Positions 43,383-53,300 are shown, numbered from the stretch's first letter. The stretch: 64,000 nt of DNA from Verrucomicrobiia bacterium DG1235 (GCA_000155695.1 DS990592.1:2837973-2901972), one strand, 5' to 3'. A program made the numbers and translations. The notes: generated by a model from the letters alone, not told the origin.

Positions 43383-44816
43383 ATGAAAGCCAAGCTCATC
43401 CTTCCTCTCGCCGCCATCGCTGTCGCCGTCCTCGTCGCCGGCTACCTCCTCTATAATAAGTCAGCCCAGTCCGCCGCCCTCATCGCATCAGCCGCCCCAG
43501 AAGTCCCCGTCAGCAGCATCTCAAACCCAGAACTGCTCAAGCGTATCCAAACCGCCACCACGCAAAGCAAAGACGGTCCCGAGCAGCTCGAAGCCCTCGC
43601 CGAGCTCAGCCGCCTCTACCACGCCAACGGCTTCACCAACGAAGCCTGGCAATGCTACGCCACCCTCACCCTCGTCGAGCCAGACCAGCCCCGCTGGCCC
43701 TATCGCTTCGGCCGCATCCTCGCAGGCTACGGCCAACTCGAAGAAGCCACACCCCTCTTCCAAAAAGCCGCCAAGCTCGATCCCCAATACACCCCCAGCC
43801 ACATCCGCCTCGGCGACACCCTACTCAAGCAAAACCGCTTCGAAGAAGCCCGCGACGCATACCAAGCCGCCCTCTCAGTCGACTCCCAAAACCCATACGC
43901 ACTCGTCGGATACGCCCGCATCGCCATCGCCGACGAAGACTGGAGCGAAGCCCGCCAACAACTCGAAAAAGCCGTCCAAGTCTCCAACTACCAGATCGGA
44001 GCCGACCTCCTCGCAGACGTCTACGAAAAGCTCGGACTCGAAGCCAAGGAGACCGAAGTCATCCAAAACCTCAGTTGGGGTAGCTACGCCGACATCCCCG
44101 ACCCCTGGTCTCTCACCCTCATGGACGACTCCTACGACGCCTACCAAGTCTCCATCGCCGGCGGCTGGGTCGCCCACCAAGGCGACGTCCTCACCGGGCT
44201 CCGCTATATCAAACGAGCCGTCATGCTCGACCCCGAAAGCTCCACGCTTCAGTATCAGATCGCCGGCATCTACCTCAACCTCGGCGATGACCAAAACGCC
44301 GAAATCCACTTCAAACGCTGCGTCGAGCTCCAGCCCGACTTCTCCGACGCGTGGCTCTCCCTCATCGAAATCGCCAAGCGCCGCCAGAGCCCCACCCTCC
44401 TACGCCGCACCCTCGACTCCGCCCTTCGCGCCGCCCCCGACTCCCCCTCACTCAACATCGAACGCGGCAAAGTCATCCTCGCCCAAGGCCGCCACAGCCA
44501 AGCCATACCCTACTTCCAAAAAGCCATCGACGTCCGCCCTCACGAAGCCGTCGGCTACATCGAGCTCGCCCAAGCCTACCTCAAATCCAATCAAGTGGAA
44601 AAAGGCGTGGAGCAACTCCGCGAAGCCCTCCTCCGCGAACCAAACCACCCCATCGCTCTCTCCAGCATGGCCTTCGATGCCATCATGCGCGGCGACAAAG
44701 CCGACGCCGACCAATGGTTCCAGCGCATGAAGCTCCAGCCCCGCATCACCGCCAACGAAATCGGAAAACTCAGCTCCATGTACCAACAGCAATTCCGATC
44801 CCTACCCCCTCGCTAG
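43383..44816 (+). CDS. Membrane-anchored TPR protein
   Basis: A 477-residue protein with one N-terminal helix (residues 4-23, 'LILPLAAIAVAVLVAGYLLY') and the rest in the periplasm. About ten TPR-like helical pairs follow, for example 'EEATPLFQKAAKLDPQYTPSHIRLGDTLLKQNRFEEARDAYQAAL' in two pieces and 'AIPYFQKAIDVRPHEAVGYIELAQAYLK'. TPR proteins hold complexes together. It follows the FG-GAP lipoprotein closely and converges on the CRTAC1-like gene. TPR and FG-GAP/UnbV genes often occur together in Planctomycetes and Verrucomicrobia, but the joint role is unknown. Confidence 0.85.
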   Translation: MKAKLILPLAAIAVAVLVAGYLLYNKSAQSAALIASAAPEVPVSSISNPELLKRIQTATTQSKDGPEQLEALAELSRLYHANGFTNEAWQCYATLTLVEPDQPRWPYRFGRILAGYGQLEEATPLFQKAAKLDPQYTPSHIRLGDTLLKQNRFEEARDAYQAALSVDSQNPYALVGYARIAIADEDWSEARQQLEKAVQVSNYQIGADLLADVYEKLGLEAKETEVIQNLSWGSYADIPDPWSLTLMDDSYDAYQVSIAGGWVAHQGDVLTGLRYIKRAVMLDPESSTLQYQIAGIYLNLGDDQNAEIHFKRCVELQPDFSDAWLSLIEIAKRRQSPTLLRRTLDSALRAAPDSPSLNIERGKVILAQGRHSQAIPYFQKAIDVRPHEAVGYIELAQAYLKSNQVEKGVEQLREALLREPNHPIALSSMAFDAIMRGDKADADQWFQRMKLQPRITANEIGKLSSMYQQQFRSLPPR

Positions 44817-44834
44817 AAGCACAACTCCACCCAA

Positions 44835-44860
44835 TGTGGGAAGCTGCCTTGTGCCGCGAT
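44835..44860 (+). repeat. REP-like element between convergent genes
   Basis: TGTGGGAAGCTGCCTTGTG followed by CCGCGAT has the REP head (GTGGGAAGC), middle and CGCGAT tail, close to the REP style known from Pseudomonas. It lies between the stops of two convergent genes. See also 2978-3002 and 56185-56241. Confidence 0.5.
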
Positions 44861-44893
44861 CAAACGCACCAATCCAAACAAAAAGCCAAACGC

Positions 44894-46612
44894 TCAAGAC
44901 GCCTCACCCTGCCCCTGCACAAGTACCGACTCCTCCCCAATCGGCAAAGCTCCAAAGCTCTCCCGACTTCCGTCCGGCCAAAGCACAATCACCTCCCGCA
45001 CCCGCCACGCCCGGCCTAGCCCGAAGGTCAAGGGCAGCTCCGACTGCGACAAATAGCTACGCGTCGGCATCACCCGTCCCAACAAGGTTCGATGCCCCAC
45101 CCGCACCTCCACCTGAGCCCCAATCGCGTCGCGATTCACCTTCGTACCCACAAGCCGAATACGGATCCAGCTCCGATCTACCACCCCCTTATTTCGCAAT
45201 AGAACCGGAGCCCCTCCGTTCTGCGTAATCACTACATCCAAAGATCCGGTCCCGTCAAAATCCGCAAACGCCGCCCCGCGCCCTATCACCGGGCGAAACA
45301 AGTCACTCCCAGCCTGCCTTTCTTCCGCAACCAGGAATCGCTGCTCAAACCGATTTCCAGCATTCCAGAAAAGTTGGGCCGAGCGACGAAATTCCACATC
45401 CGTATCGATGCGGTTAATCTCCTTCTCCAGATAACCGTTCACCGCTAGAATATCCAGTCGCCCGTCCAAATCATAATCGAAGAAAAACATACCAAAGCGC
45501 TGCAAGGCGCTCCCCCCACCATTTCCACCTCCTTCTCCAAACAGCAAAGAATCCCCACTATCCGGATACGCCTGTCCGAGCTCGTTCGCAAAGCTTCCCA
45601 CCGCGACCCCGAGCAATCCCTCGCGCCCGACCCGAGCGGCGTCAATACCCGCCGACCCCCCACTTGCCTCCGCGTAATTCGCCCCAAGTTCCTCGAAGCG
45701 AGCGTCGCCCAAATTCCGAAACACATGATTCTCCATCTCGTGATTCGCCACAACCAAGTCCAGCCAACCGTCCTCGTCAATATCGATCGGAGCCACCGCC
45801 AAAGACCTAGACTTCGGATAGCCCGTCAACTCGTCCACCAGCTCCAATCCCCTCTCTCGAGCCATCTCCCGAAACGTCCCGTCCCCATTGTTCAAATACA
45901 GATACGGAACCGTTCCCGTAAAATTCACCTGCGGCCCGCCATAACCATGCCCCAGCCCCGCCAGCTTAAACGCCGTCTCTATTCCCAGCTCGCGAGCCCA
46001 ACGAACATAGTTGCAAACAAACAAATCCAAGAGCCCGTCATTGTCCAAATCCACCCAAGCCGCGCTCGCGCTCCACTCGTTCTCCGCTCCCGCAACTCCA
46101 GCCTCAGCCGTTACATCCACAAACCCAGTCCCCTCCACATTCCGAAACAAGCGATCCTCGCCCACCGCGCTCACATACAAATCCACCCAACCGTCATTGT
46201 CATAGTCGCCCACCGCTACACCCATACCAAACAAACTCACATCCAAGCCAAACTCCGCCGCCACATCCTCAAAAACACCGTCTCCACGATTCCGATACAA
46301 AGCAGCAGTCGTAGCCTCCAGCCCCTCTCGAAGTTCCCAAGGCCAATACGTCGAATTCACGAAAAACAAATCCTGATCCCCATCCCCATCAAAATCCAAA
46401 ACCGCCACACCGCTACCCATCGACTCCGGCAACAAGTCATCCCCGGCCGCCCCATTATTGTGCGTAAAACGAATCCCCGACCTCTCCGTCACATCCACAA
46501 ACGCCACCTCCGGCACGCGCGGATCGAATCGCTCCGACGACAAAAACAAAATGCACCCCACCACCAAAGCCACCACAGCCACTAAGCCCAGCCACAAGCT
46601 CACGCTCGCCAT
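44894..46612 (-). CDS. CRTAC1-like FG-GAP/UnbV protein, membrane-anchored
   Basis: A 572-residue protein if started at ATG 46612, which has a good ribosome site (AGGAGGGGATCGGTGATG); starts at 46660 and 46738 are in frame but less likely. One helix (residues 4-26, 'LWLGLVAVVALVVGCILF') anchors it. FG-GAP blades follow with 'DFDGDGDQD', 'DYDNDGWVD', 'DLDNDGLLD', 'DIDEDGWLD', 'DYDLDGRLD' and 'DFDGTGSLD'. The C-terminal UnbV/ASPIC domain has 'GAQVEVRVGHRTLLGRVM', 'SYLSQSELPLTFGLG' and 'REVIVLWPDGSRE'. These are the marks of the CRTAC1/UnbV family, secreted Ca-binding proteins of unknown chemistry. It is divergent from the LytS-like kinase. Confidence 0.86.
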   Translation of the reverse strand: MASVSLWLGLVAVVALVVGCILFLSSERFDPRVPEVAFVDVTERSGIRFTHNNGAAGDDLLPESMGSGVAVLDFDGDGDQDLFFVNSTYWPWELREGLEATTAALYRNRGDGVFEDVAAEFGLDVSLFGMGVAVGDYDNDGWVDLYVSAVGEDRLFRNVEGTGFVDVTAEAGVAGAENEWSASAAWVDLDNDGLLDLFVCNYVRWARELGIETAFKLAGLGHGYGGPQVNFTGTVPYLYLNNGDGTFREMARERGLELVDELTGYPKSRSLAVAPIDIDEDGWLDLVVANHEMENHVFRNLGDARFEELGANYAEASGGSAGIDAARVGREGLLGVAVGSFANELGQAYPDSGDSLLFGEGGGNGGGSALQRFGMFFFDYDLDGRLDILAVNGYLEKEINRIDTDVEFRRSAQLFWNAGNRFEQRFLVAEERQAGSDLFRPVIGRGAAFADFDGTGSLDVVITQNGGAPVLLRNKGVVDRSWIRIRLVGTKVNRDAIGAQVEVRVGHRTLLGRVMPTRSYLSQSELPLTFGLGRAWRVREVIVLWPDGSRESFGALPIGEESVLVQGQGEAS

Positions 46613-46724
46613 CACCGATCCCCTCCTCCCAGCAAACGTATTCACAAACCGGATAGCCATTCCCACCCAAAACAACCCAATCCCCACCCCCACGCGAGCG
46701 TTTTCCACTCCTTCCCAAATTCCC

Positions 46725-46773
46725 CATTCACTCTTCACTCTTCACTTTTCACTCTTCACCCTCCACTCTCCCC
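46725..46773 (+). repeat. Heptamer repeat array (TCTTCAC type) before the LytS-like gene
   Basis: Seven units in register: CATTCAC, TCTTCAC twice, TTTTCAC, TCTTCAC, CCTCCAC and TCTCCCC. The array ends two bases before GTG 46776. It fills most of the short region between the divergent CRTAC1-like and kinase genes. Confidence 0.8.
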
Positions 46774-46775
46774 CC

Positions 46776-47879
46776 GTGCCCGCCTCCCTCACAGCGCCTA
46801 CTCCCGCCCTCTCGCCTAGCCGCCCCCTCCGCTCGGCCGCCCTTCTCTTTCTGCTCTGGACCGCCATCGGCCTCTCCTTCGCCTCCCAATTCTACCTCTC
46901 CAGCACTCTCTCCGGACGCCCCATCACCTGGACCGAAGCCGTTTCCTACGCCCTCGCAGACTGGTACGTCTGGGCCGTCCTCTCCCTCGTCCCCCTCACC
47001 CTGAGCCGACGCTTCCCCATCGAAAAGCTGCGCTGGTCGAACAACGTCCTCGTCCACCTCATCGCCAGCCTCAGCGTCGCCCTCGCCTACGCCTTCCTCC
47101 GCGCCCTCGTCGCCCAAGCCCAGAACTTCGCCCTCGGCGAGCCCATCCCCTTCCACGAAGCCGCCCAGCCCCTCCTCTTCAAAACCTACCACTTCAACCT
47201 CATCGTCTACTGGGTCATCCTCGCCATCGCCCACGCCGCCAACTACTACCGCAAGTACCACGAACGCGAACGCACAGCCCTCGACCTCGAGCGACGCCTC
47301 TCCGACGCCCGCCTCCAGGCCCTCCAGATGCAGCTCAACCCCCACTTCCTCTTCAACGCCATGCACAGCATCTCCGCTCTCATGCACCGCGACGTCGATG
47401 CCGCCGACTCCATGCTGGCCCGCCTCTCCGAGCTCCTCCGACTCACCCTCAAGTCCGACGGCTCACAAACCATCCCCCTCTCCCAAGAGCTCCAGATCCT
47501 CCAAGCCTACCTCGACATCGAACGCATCCGCTTCGGAGACCGCCTCACCATCGACCTCGAAATCGACCCCGCCACCACCCAAATCCAAGTCCCCAGCCTC
47601 ATCCTCCAACCCGTAGTCGAAAACGCCCTACGCCACGGCATCGCTCCCCACGCCCGCCCAGGCCAGCTTACCATCACCTCCAGCGCCACAGCCGACACCC
47701 TCACCCTCACCGTCACCGACAACGGCGGCGGCCTCCCCGAAACCATAAAAGAAGGTATCGGCATTTCCAATACGCGCACCCGCCTAGAAGAGCTCTACGC
47801 CAACCACCAAACCTTCACCCTACAAAACACCACCCCCACCGGCACACGAGCCCAGATCACCCTCCCCACACAGCCCTAA
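46776..47879 (+). CDS. LytS/YehU-type sensor histidine kinase
   Basis: A 367-residue membrane kinase, starting at GTG 46776; the frame is open much further upstream but would overlap the divergent gene. Four membrane helices (about 20-160) have no extracellular sensor domain. The His_kinase domain contains the phospho-acceptor H190 in 'LQMQLNPHFLFNAMHS', and the ATPase part has 'LILQPVVENALRHGI', 'DNGGGLPE' and 'GIGISNTRTRL'. LytS-type kinases respond to membrane or envelope state and pair with LytTR regulators, and one follows 51 bases later. No ribosome site is visible; the heptamer array directly precedes the start. Confidence 0.9.
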   Translation: MPASLTAPTPALSPSRPLRSAALLFLLWTAIGLSFASQFYLSSTLSGRPITWTEAVSYALADWYVWAVLSLVPLTLSRRFPIEKLRWSNNVLVHLIASLSVALAYAFLRALVAQAQNFALGEPIPFHEAAQPLLFKTYHFNLIVYWVILAIAHAANYYRKYHERERTALDLERRLSDARLQALQMQLNPHFLFNAMHSISALMHRDVDAADSMLARLSELLRLTLKSDGSQTIPLSQELQILQAYLDIERIRFGDRLTIDLEIDPATTQIQVPSLILQPVVENALRHGIAPHARPGQLTITSSATADTLTLTVTDNGGGLPETIKEGIGISNTRTRLEELYANHQTFTLQNTTPTGTRAQITLPTQP

Positions 47880-47894
47880 TCCCACCTCTCCCCT

Positions 47895-47929
47895 AATTCA
47901 CTACTTACCACTCACTACTCACCACTCCC
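47895..47929 (+). repeat. Heptamer repeat array (TACTCAC type) before the LytTR gene
   Basis: Five units in register, AATTCAC, TACTTAC, CACTCAC, TACTCAC and CACTCCC, end one base before ATG 47931. The array fills most of the 51-base space between kinase and regulator genes. Confidence 0.8.
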
Positions 47930-47930
47930 A

Positions 47931-48698
47931 ATGCGCGCCCTAATCATCGACGACGAATCCCTCGCCCGCGAGCGCCTCGCCACCCTCATAGAAGCCGACG
48001 GGCGCGCCACCATCGCAGGCCAAGCCTCAGACGGAGCCTCCGCCCTCAAGCAAATAGCCGCACTCAAGCCCGACCTCCTCTTCCTCGACATCCAAATGCC
48101 CGAGCTCACCGGCATCGACGTCGCCACCGCCCTCCACGACTCCGAGCAAAACCTCCCCCTCATCATCTTCGTCACCGCCTACGACGCCTTCGCCCTCAAA
48201 GCCTTCGACCTCCACGCCACCGACTACCTCCTCAAACCCTTCGACCGCGCCCGCTTCACCGCCGCCCTCGACAAAGCCCTCGCCGCCCACCAGCAACGCG
48301 AATCCAGCGACATCCAACAACGCCTCTCCGCCCTCATCTCCGACTTCCACCCCAAAAAAACCGACACCTACCTCGACCGCCTCTCCATCAAAACCGAAGG
48401 CCGCATCCTCCTCGTCCCCATCGGCGACGTAGATTACATCGCCGCCGCCAACAACTACGTCGAAGTCCACGTCGGCAGCGTAACCCACCTCATGCGCGAA
48501 ACCCTAAGCCAACTCGAAGCCCAGCTCGACCCCAAGAATTTCCTCCGCATCTCCCGCTCCAGCATCGTCGCCATCGATCGCATCCGCGAAATCCACCCCC
48601 TCTTCCACGGCGAGCACACCCTCCACCTCGCCAACGGCCAAAAGCTCACCGCCACCCGCTCCTACCGCGACGCCCTAAAACCCCTCCTCGGCAAATAA
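47931..48698 (+). CDS. LytTR-family response regulator
   Basis: A 255-residue regulator. The receiver domain (about 1-120) has 'IIDDES' (D7, D8), the phospho-acceptor D53 in 'LLFLDIQMPELTG', 'VTAYDAFALKAFD' and the Lys of 'DYLLKPFD'. The LytTR DNA-binding domain (about 150-250) has 'LVPIGDVDYIAAANNYVEVHVG', 'FLRISRSSIVAIDRI' and 'LANGQKLTATRSYRD'. It is the partner of the LytS-like kinase directly upstream. LytTR proteins bind paired direct repeats; no such site is evident in the window, so its targets, possibly the neighbouring exported-protein genes, are unknown. Confidence 0.93.
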   Translation: MRALIIDDESLARERLATLIEADGRATIAGQASDGASALKQIAALKPDLLFLDIQMPELTGIDVATALHDSEQNLPLIIFVTAYDAFALKAFDLHATDYLLKPFDRARFTAALDKALAAHQQRESSDIQQRLSALISDFHPKKTDTYLDRLSIKTEGRILLVPIGDVDYIAAANNYVEVHVGSVTHLMRETLSQLEAQLDPKNFLRISRSSIVAIDRIREIHPLFHGEHTLHLANGQKLTATRSYRDALKPLLGK

Positions 48699-49079
48699 CC
48701 CAAGCCCGCTCCTCCACACACTCCGCCTCCCCATACACACTCCGCCTCCCCCCTCAACACCGCCTCACCCCCCCCAAAAAACAAAGAACACCCAGCCCCC
48801 AGCATCCCACAAATCACCCACAAAAAGGCGCAATCCAATGTCTAACGTTAGACATTGGATTGCGCCTACTTCCCCCAGCCTCCTGCCCCCTCACGATATT
48901 ACCCGTGCCCATCACTCGGCACCGAATTCTCAGACCAGACACCCGACAACACCTTCGTATCCACTACTAACCCCCGATTCCCAGCGCTTCACCCCAACGC
49001 GCTTCCCAATCCCGCCCAAATCACCCACATTCAAAACCAACTCTAATCACCCTTATAACCTACACTAAGACCCCGCCCC
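48699..49079. other. Non-coding stretch between the LytTR and haloperoxidase genes
   Basis: This 381-base gap has no gene. Its first half is almost free of G and includes two copies of ACACTCCGCCTCCCC (near 48718 and 48737), then C-rich sequence. The perfect 42-bp palindrome at 48826-48867 follows. The rest up to the ATG at 49080 is C-rich with no ribosome site or clear promoter. Confidence 0.6.
48826..48867. repeat. Perfect 42-bp palindrome with zero loop
   Basis: The sequence starts AGGCGCAATCC, is centred on AACGTT, and ends GGATTGCGCCT; I checked all 21 pairs and all match. A run of A precedes it on the plus strand, so on the minus strand the stem is followed by TTTTT, the form of a terminator for leftward transcription. 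No leftward gene is near enough to need one. It may instead be a binding site or the trace of a mobile or repeated element. Confidence 0.85.
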
Positions 49080-50333
49080 ATGCGCCGCCTTATCGCCCTC
49101 ATCTCCCTATCACTCCTCGCCCTTCACTCCTCACTCTTTTCCGCCGACAGCGTCCTCGACTACAACGAGCAAATGCTCGACGCCATCCGCCTCTCCCGCA
49201 CTCCGCCTCCGCAAGCCTCCTACGCCCTCGCGATCTACCACGCCGCCATCTACGACGCCGTCAACGGCCTCAACCCCTCCCACCAAGCCTACCTCTCCGA
49301 CCTCCCCGCCGCCCCCGCCGACGCCGACCCCGAAGCAGCCGCAGCCGAGGCAGCCCGCGCCACCTTCCTCGCCGTCATGGGTCGCAAGGCCAACCCCCAG
49401 CCCTTCCTCAAACTCTACCGCGAAAAACTCGCCGCCATCCCCGACTCCCCAGCCAAGACCGACGGCCAAGCATGGGGAAAAACCGTTGCCGAACGCCTCC
49501 TCGCCACCCGTCAAAACGACGGTTCCCACGCCAAAGTCACCCCCGTCATCGGCGAGACCCCCGGCATCTGGCGCCCCACTCCCGCTCTCTTCCGCGCCCC
49601 CACCGACCCCCACTGGGGCAACGTCGTGCCCTTCGCCATGACCGCCAACGACCAATTCCGCGCCGTCCCTCCCCCCGCCCTCGACTCCCAAACCTTCGCC
49701 GACGCAGCCAACGAAGTCGTCCGCCTCGGCCACCGCGACTCCACTGCGCGCTCCGAGTATGAGACCAACTCCACCATCTTCTGGTCCGACGACCTCGGCA
49801 CCGCCACCCCACCCGGCCACTGGAACGTCGTCGCCTCAGACATCTCCCGCGAGCGTGGACTCAGCTTCCAGGAAAACGCCCGCCTCTTCGCCCTTCTAAA
49901 CCTCGCCGGAGCAGACGCCGGCATTTCCGTCTGGGAAACGAAATATTTTTACAACTACTGGCGCCCCGAGCACGCCATCCGCGAAGCCGACACCTACCAA
50001 AACGCCGGCGTCATCCACGACCCCGAGTTCATCCCCCTCATGGCCAGCCCCACCTTCCCCGACTATACCTCCGGCCACTCCACCTTCTCCCGCGCCTGCA
50101 CCCAGATGCTCGCCCTCTACTTCGGAACCGACCAGATCACCTTCTCCACCGTATCCGAAGGCTTCCCCGGAGACGTCCGCACCTTCCGCTCTTTCTCCGA
50201 AGCCGCCACCGAAGTCGGCCGCTCCCGCATCTTCGGCGGCATCCACTACAACTTCGCCGACTGGGAAGCCCAAAAATGCGGCAAAGCCCTCGCCACCTAC
50301 ATCCACCAAAACTATCTCCTCCCGAAAAACTAG
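49080..50333 (+). CDS. Vanadium-haloperoxidase-like / PAP2 family protein, exported
   Basis: A 417-residue protein with a signal peptide (LIALISLSLLALHSSLFSADS) partly encoded by heptamer repeats. The acid-phosphatase/vanadium-haloperoxidase core carries 'YNYWRPEHAIREAD' (R295), 'DYTSGHSTFSR' (S331, H333) and 'FGGIHYNFADWE' (H389, the expected vanadate ligand). The order and spacing match the haloperoxidase part of the fusion protein at 9011-13312. Such enzymes oxidise halides with peroxide or hydrolyse phosphate esters. The next gene, an FG-GAP/UnbV protein, starts 62 bases later on the same strand and is probably in the same operon. Confidence 0.87.
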   Translation: MRRLIALISLSLLALHSSLFSADSVLDYNEQMLDAIRLSRTPPPQASYALAIYHAAIYDAVNGLNPSHQAYLSDLPAAPADADPEAAAAEAARATFLAVMGRKANPQPFLKLYREKLAAIPDSPAKTDGQAWGKTVAERLLATRQNDGSHAKVTPVIGETPGIWRPTPALFRAPTDPHWGNVVPFAMTANDQFRAVPPPALDSQTFADAANEVVRLGHRDSTARSEYETNSTIFWSDDLGTATPPGHWNVVASDISRERGLSFQENARLFALLNLAGADAGISVWETKYFYNYWRPEHAIREADTYQNAGVIHDPEFIPLMASPTFPDYTSGHSTFSRACTQMLALYFGTDQITFSTVSEGFPGDVRTFRSFSEAATEVGRSRIFGGIHYNFADWEAQKCGKALATYIHQNYLLPKN

Positions 50334-50395
50334 CCCGCCGACTTCTCAACTCCAAATTCGAGCTCATTCGTGCAATTAGTGGGCAAAAAATCAAA

Positions 50396-53300
50396 ATGCC
50401 AAACCAACTCCTAAAGCTCACCGCAACCCTCACCCTTTCACTCTTCACCCTTCACCCTTCACTCTTCTCTTCCACCCCCCTCAATCCCCAAAACCCAGAA
50501 CCCAATACCCAGAACCCAGCACCCCTCTTCACCCTCCTCGACCCCGCCAAAACCGGTATCGAGTTTACCAATACCTACGACGACCCCTTCATGTGGGGAC
50601 GCCGCTATCGCGAATTCACTCTGGGCGCCGTAGGCACCGGCATCGCCACCGGCGACTTCGACCGCGACGGCCGCCCCGACATCTACGCCGTCTCCAAAAC
50701 CGGACCCAACAAACTCTTCCGCCAAACCGCCCCCTTCCAGTTCGAAGACGTCACCGAGACCGCCGGCGTCGCAGGACTCACCGACGCCTGGGCCACCGGC
50801 ATCACCTTCGTCGACATCAACAACGACGGCTGGCTCGACCTCTACCTCTGCCAGTTCGACGCCCCCAACCAACTCTTCATCAACCAACAAGACGGCACCT
50901 TCGCCGAAGAAGCCGCCTCCTACGGACTCGCCATCGTCGACGCCTCCGTCATGGCCTCATTCGCCGACATCGATCGCGACGGAGACCTCGACCTCTACCT
51001 CCAAACCAACATACTCGACTACAACGAAAACTTCAAAGGCCGCCCCGACTACCTCTTCCGCAACAACGGCGACAACACCTTCACCGACATCACCGCCGAA
51101 GCCGGCATCTGGGGCATTTCCCAAGGACACTCCGCCACCTGGTGGGACTACGATCACGACGGCTGGCCAGACCTCTACGTCGCCAACGACTTCGAAAACT
51201 CCGACCGACTGTATCGAAACAATGGAGACGCCACCTTCACCGACGTCCTCTCCGACACCATTCCCCACACATCCTATTTCTCCATGGGTTCCGACCTCGG
51301 AGACATAGACAACGACGGTCTCACCGACTTCTTCGTCGGAGACATGGCCGCCACCACCCACGAGAAAGACATGCGAGGCATGGCCGAAATGGGCCGCGGC
51401 ATCTGGGAAAACGAACGCGTCGACTCCCTCTTCCCCATGTACATGCGCAACGCCTTCTACCTCAACAACGGCACGGAACGCTTCAACGAAATCGCCTACC
51501 TCAACCGCCTAGACGCCTCCGACTGGACCTGGTCCGTCAAATTCGCCGACCTCGACAACAACGGCTGGACCGACCTCTTCATCACCAACGGAAACATCCG
51601 TAACTTCATGGAAGCGGACCTGCTCGACAAACAAAGCGTAGCCGCCTCCCTCATTGCCCGCATCCGCGTCTACAAAAACGCCCCACCCTTTAAGGAGAAA
51701 AACCTCGCCTTCCGCAACGAGGGAGACCTCAGCTTCACAAACGTATCCGAAGACTGGGGACTCGACTACCTTGGCGTCTCCTTCGGCACATCCTACTGCG
51801 ACCTCGACCGAGACGGAGACCTAGACCTCATCGTCTCCAACCTCGAAGAAAACATCCACGTCTATCGCAACAACAGCCAGAACCCCGGCTTCCTCGTCCG
51901 CCTCCAAGGCGTATCCAGCAATCAATACGGAATCGGCGCCACCGCCTACTACCAAAGCCCCACCGGCACCCAAACCCGCCAGCTCACCCTCGCCCACGGC
52001 GTCCTCTCCTCCGACGAACCCCTCCTCCACTTCGCCCCCGGATCCACCCCTGCTTCGCGATCAGCCGGTCCCAACCAAAAAAAGCCACAAGCAGTTCCCC
52101 CATCCTCCCAATTCACTACTCACTCCTCGCTACTCACCATTCACTGGCCCTCCGGCCAAACCTCCACCCTCGACAATCCCCAGCCCGGCCAACTCTACAC
52201 CCTCACCGAACCAGAAGGTCCCGCCAAGAACCCAGAACCTAAAACCCAGAACCCAGAGGCTTACAAAGCCTCGTCCCAATTCACCGAAGTCAGCACCGAG
52301 CTCGGCCTCAACTACTCTCACGAAGAAGACTACTACAACGAACTCACCGACCAGCTCCTTCTCCCCCGACGCCTCTCCAAACAAGGTCCCGCCCTCGCCT
52401 ACGACGCTTCGAACAAAACCCTCCACATCTCCGGCAACGCCAAGCAAGCCACCACCTCCATCTCCCTAAGGCCTTCATCATCCCAACCCAACACCCAGCA
52501 CCCATCACCCAGTACCCAATCCGACATCCTCGGCATCCTCGCCCTAGACAATACCATCCTAGTGGGAAGCGACCTCGCGCCGCGCTCAACCCAACCCGAT
52601 AAAAACCTATCGGCCGCAGGCCACCTAAGCGGCGAAGCCGCCTTGACCAACCCACCCATCCCAGCCACCTCCATTCTCACCGCCGGAGATTTCGACAGCG
52701 ACGGCGACCTCGACCTCTTCATTGGCGGACGCTCCATCTCCGGCAAGTATCCAGAAACTCCCCACAGCTACCTCCTCGAAAACCGCAACGGCTCCTACAT
52801 CGACGTCACCGAAGAAAGAGCCCCCGGCCTCGCCACCATCGGCATGGTCACCTCCGCCATCTGGAGCGACGCCACCGGCGACAACAAGCCAGACCTCCTT
52901 CTCACGCTCGATTGGGGCAGCGTCACTCTCTTCACCAACCAAAACGGCACTCTCGTCAACACCACCGCCAACTCCGGCCTAGCCCCCTACCTCGGCTGGT
53001 GGAACTCCATCATCTCCGCCGACTTCAACGGAGACGGCCGCCTCGACTACGCCGTCGGAAACGCTGGACTCAACACCAAGTACCTCGCCTCTCCCGAGCG
53101 TCCCACCTACCTCTACTACGGAGACTTCGACGGCTCCGGCAAAAAGCAAATCCTCGAAGCCCAATACGAAGACGGAGACGACCGCCTGTACCCAATCCGT
53201 CCTTACAGCAAACTCCGCTACGCCTTCCCATCCCTTGGCGAAAAATTCAATACCTTCACCGCCTTCGCCCAAGCCACCTTGCCGGAAATCTTCGAACCCG

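Noticed and set aside
46458-46775. Upstream extension of the LytS-like kinase
   Set aside because: It would overlap the start of the divergent CRTAC1-like gene and translate the heptamer array; its peptide is low-complexity and not kinase-like.
48826-48867. End of an insertion sequence or integron site
   Set aside because: No transposase or integrase and no second copy or target duplication is visible in the window.
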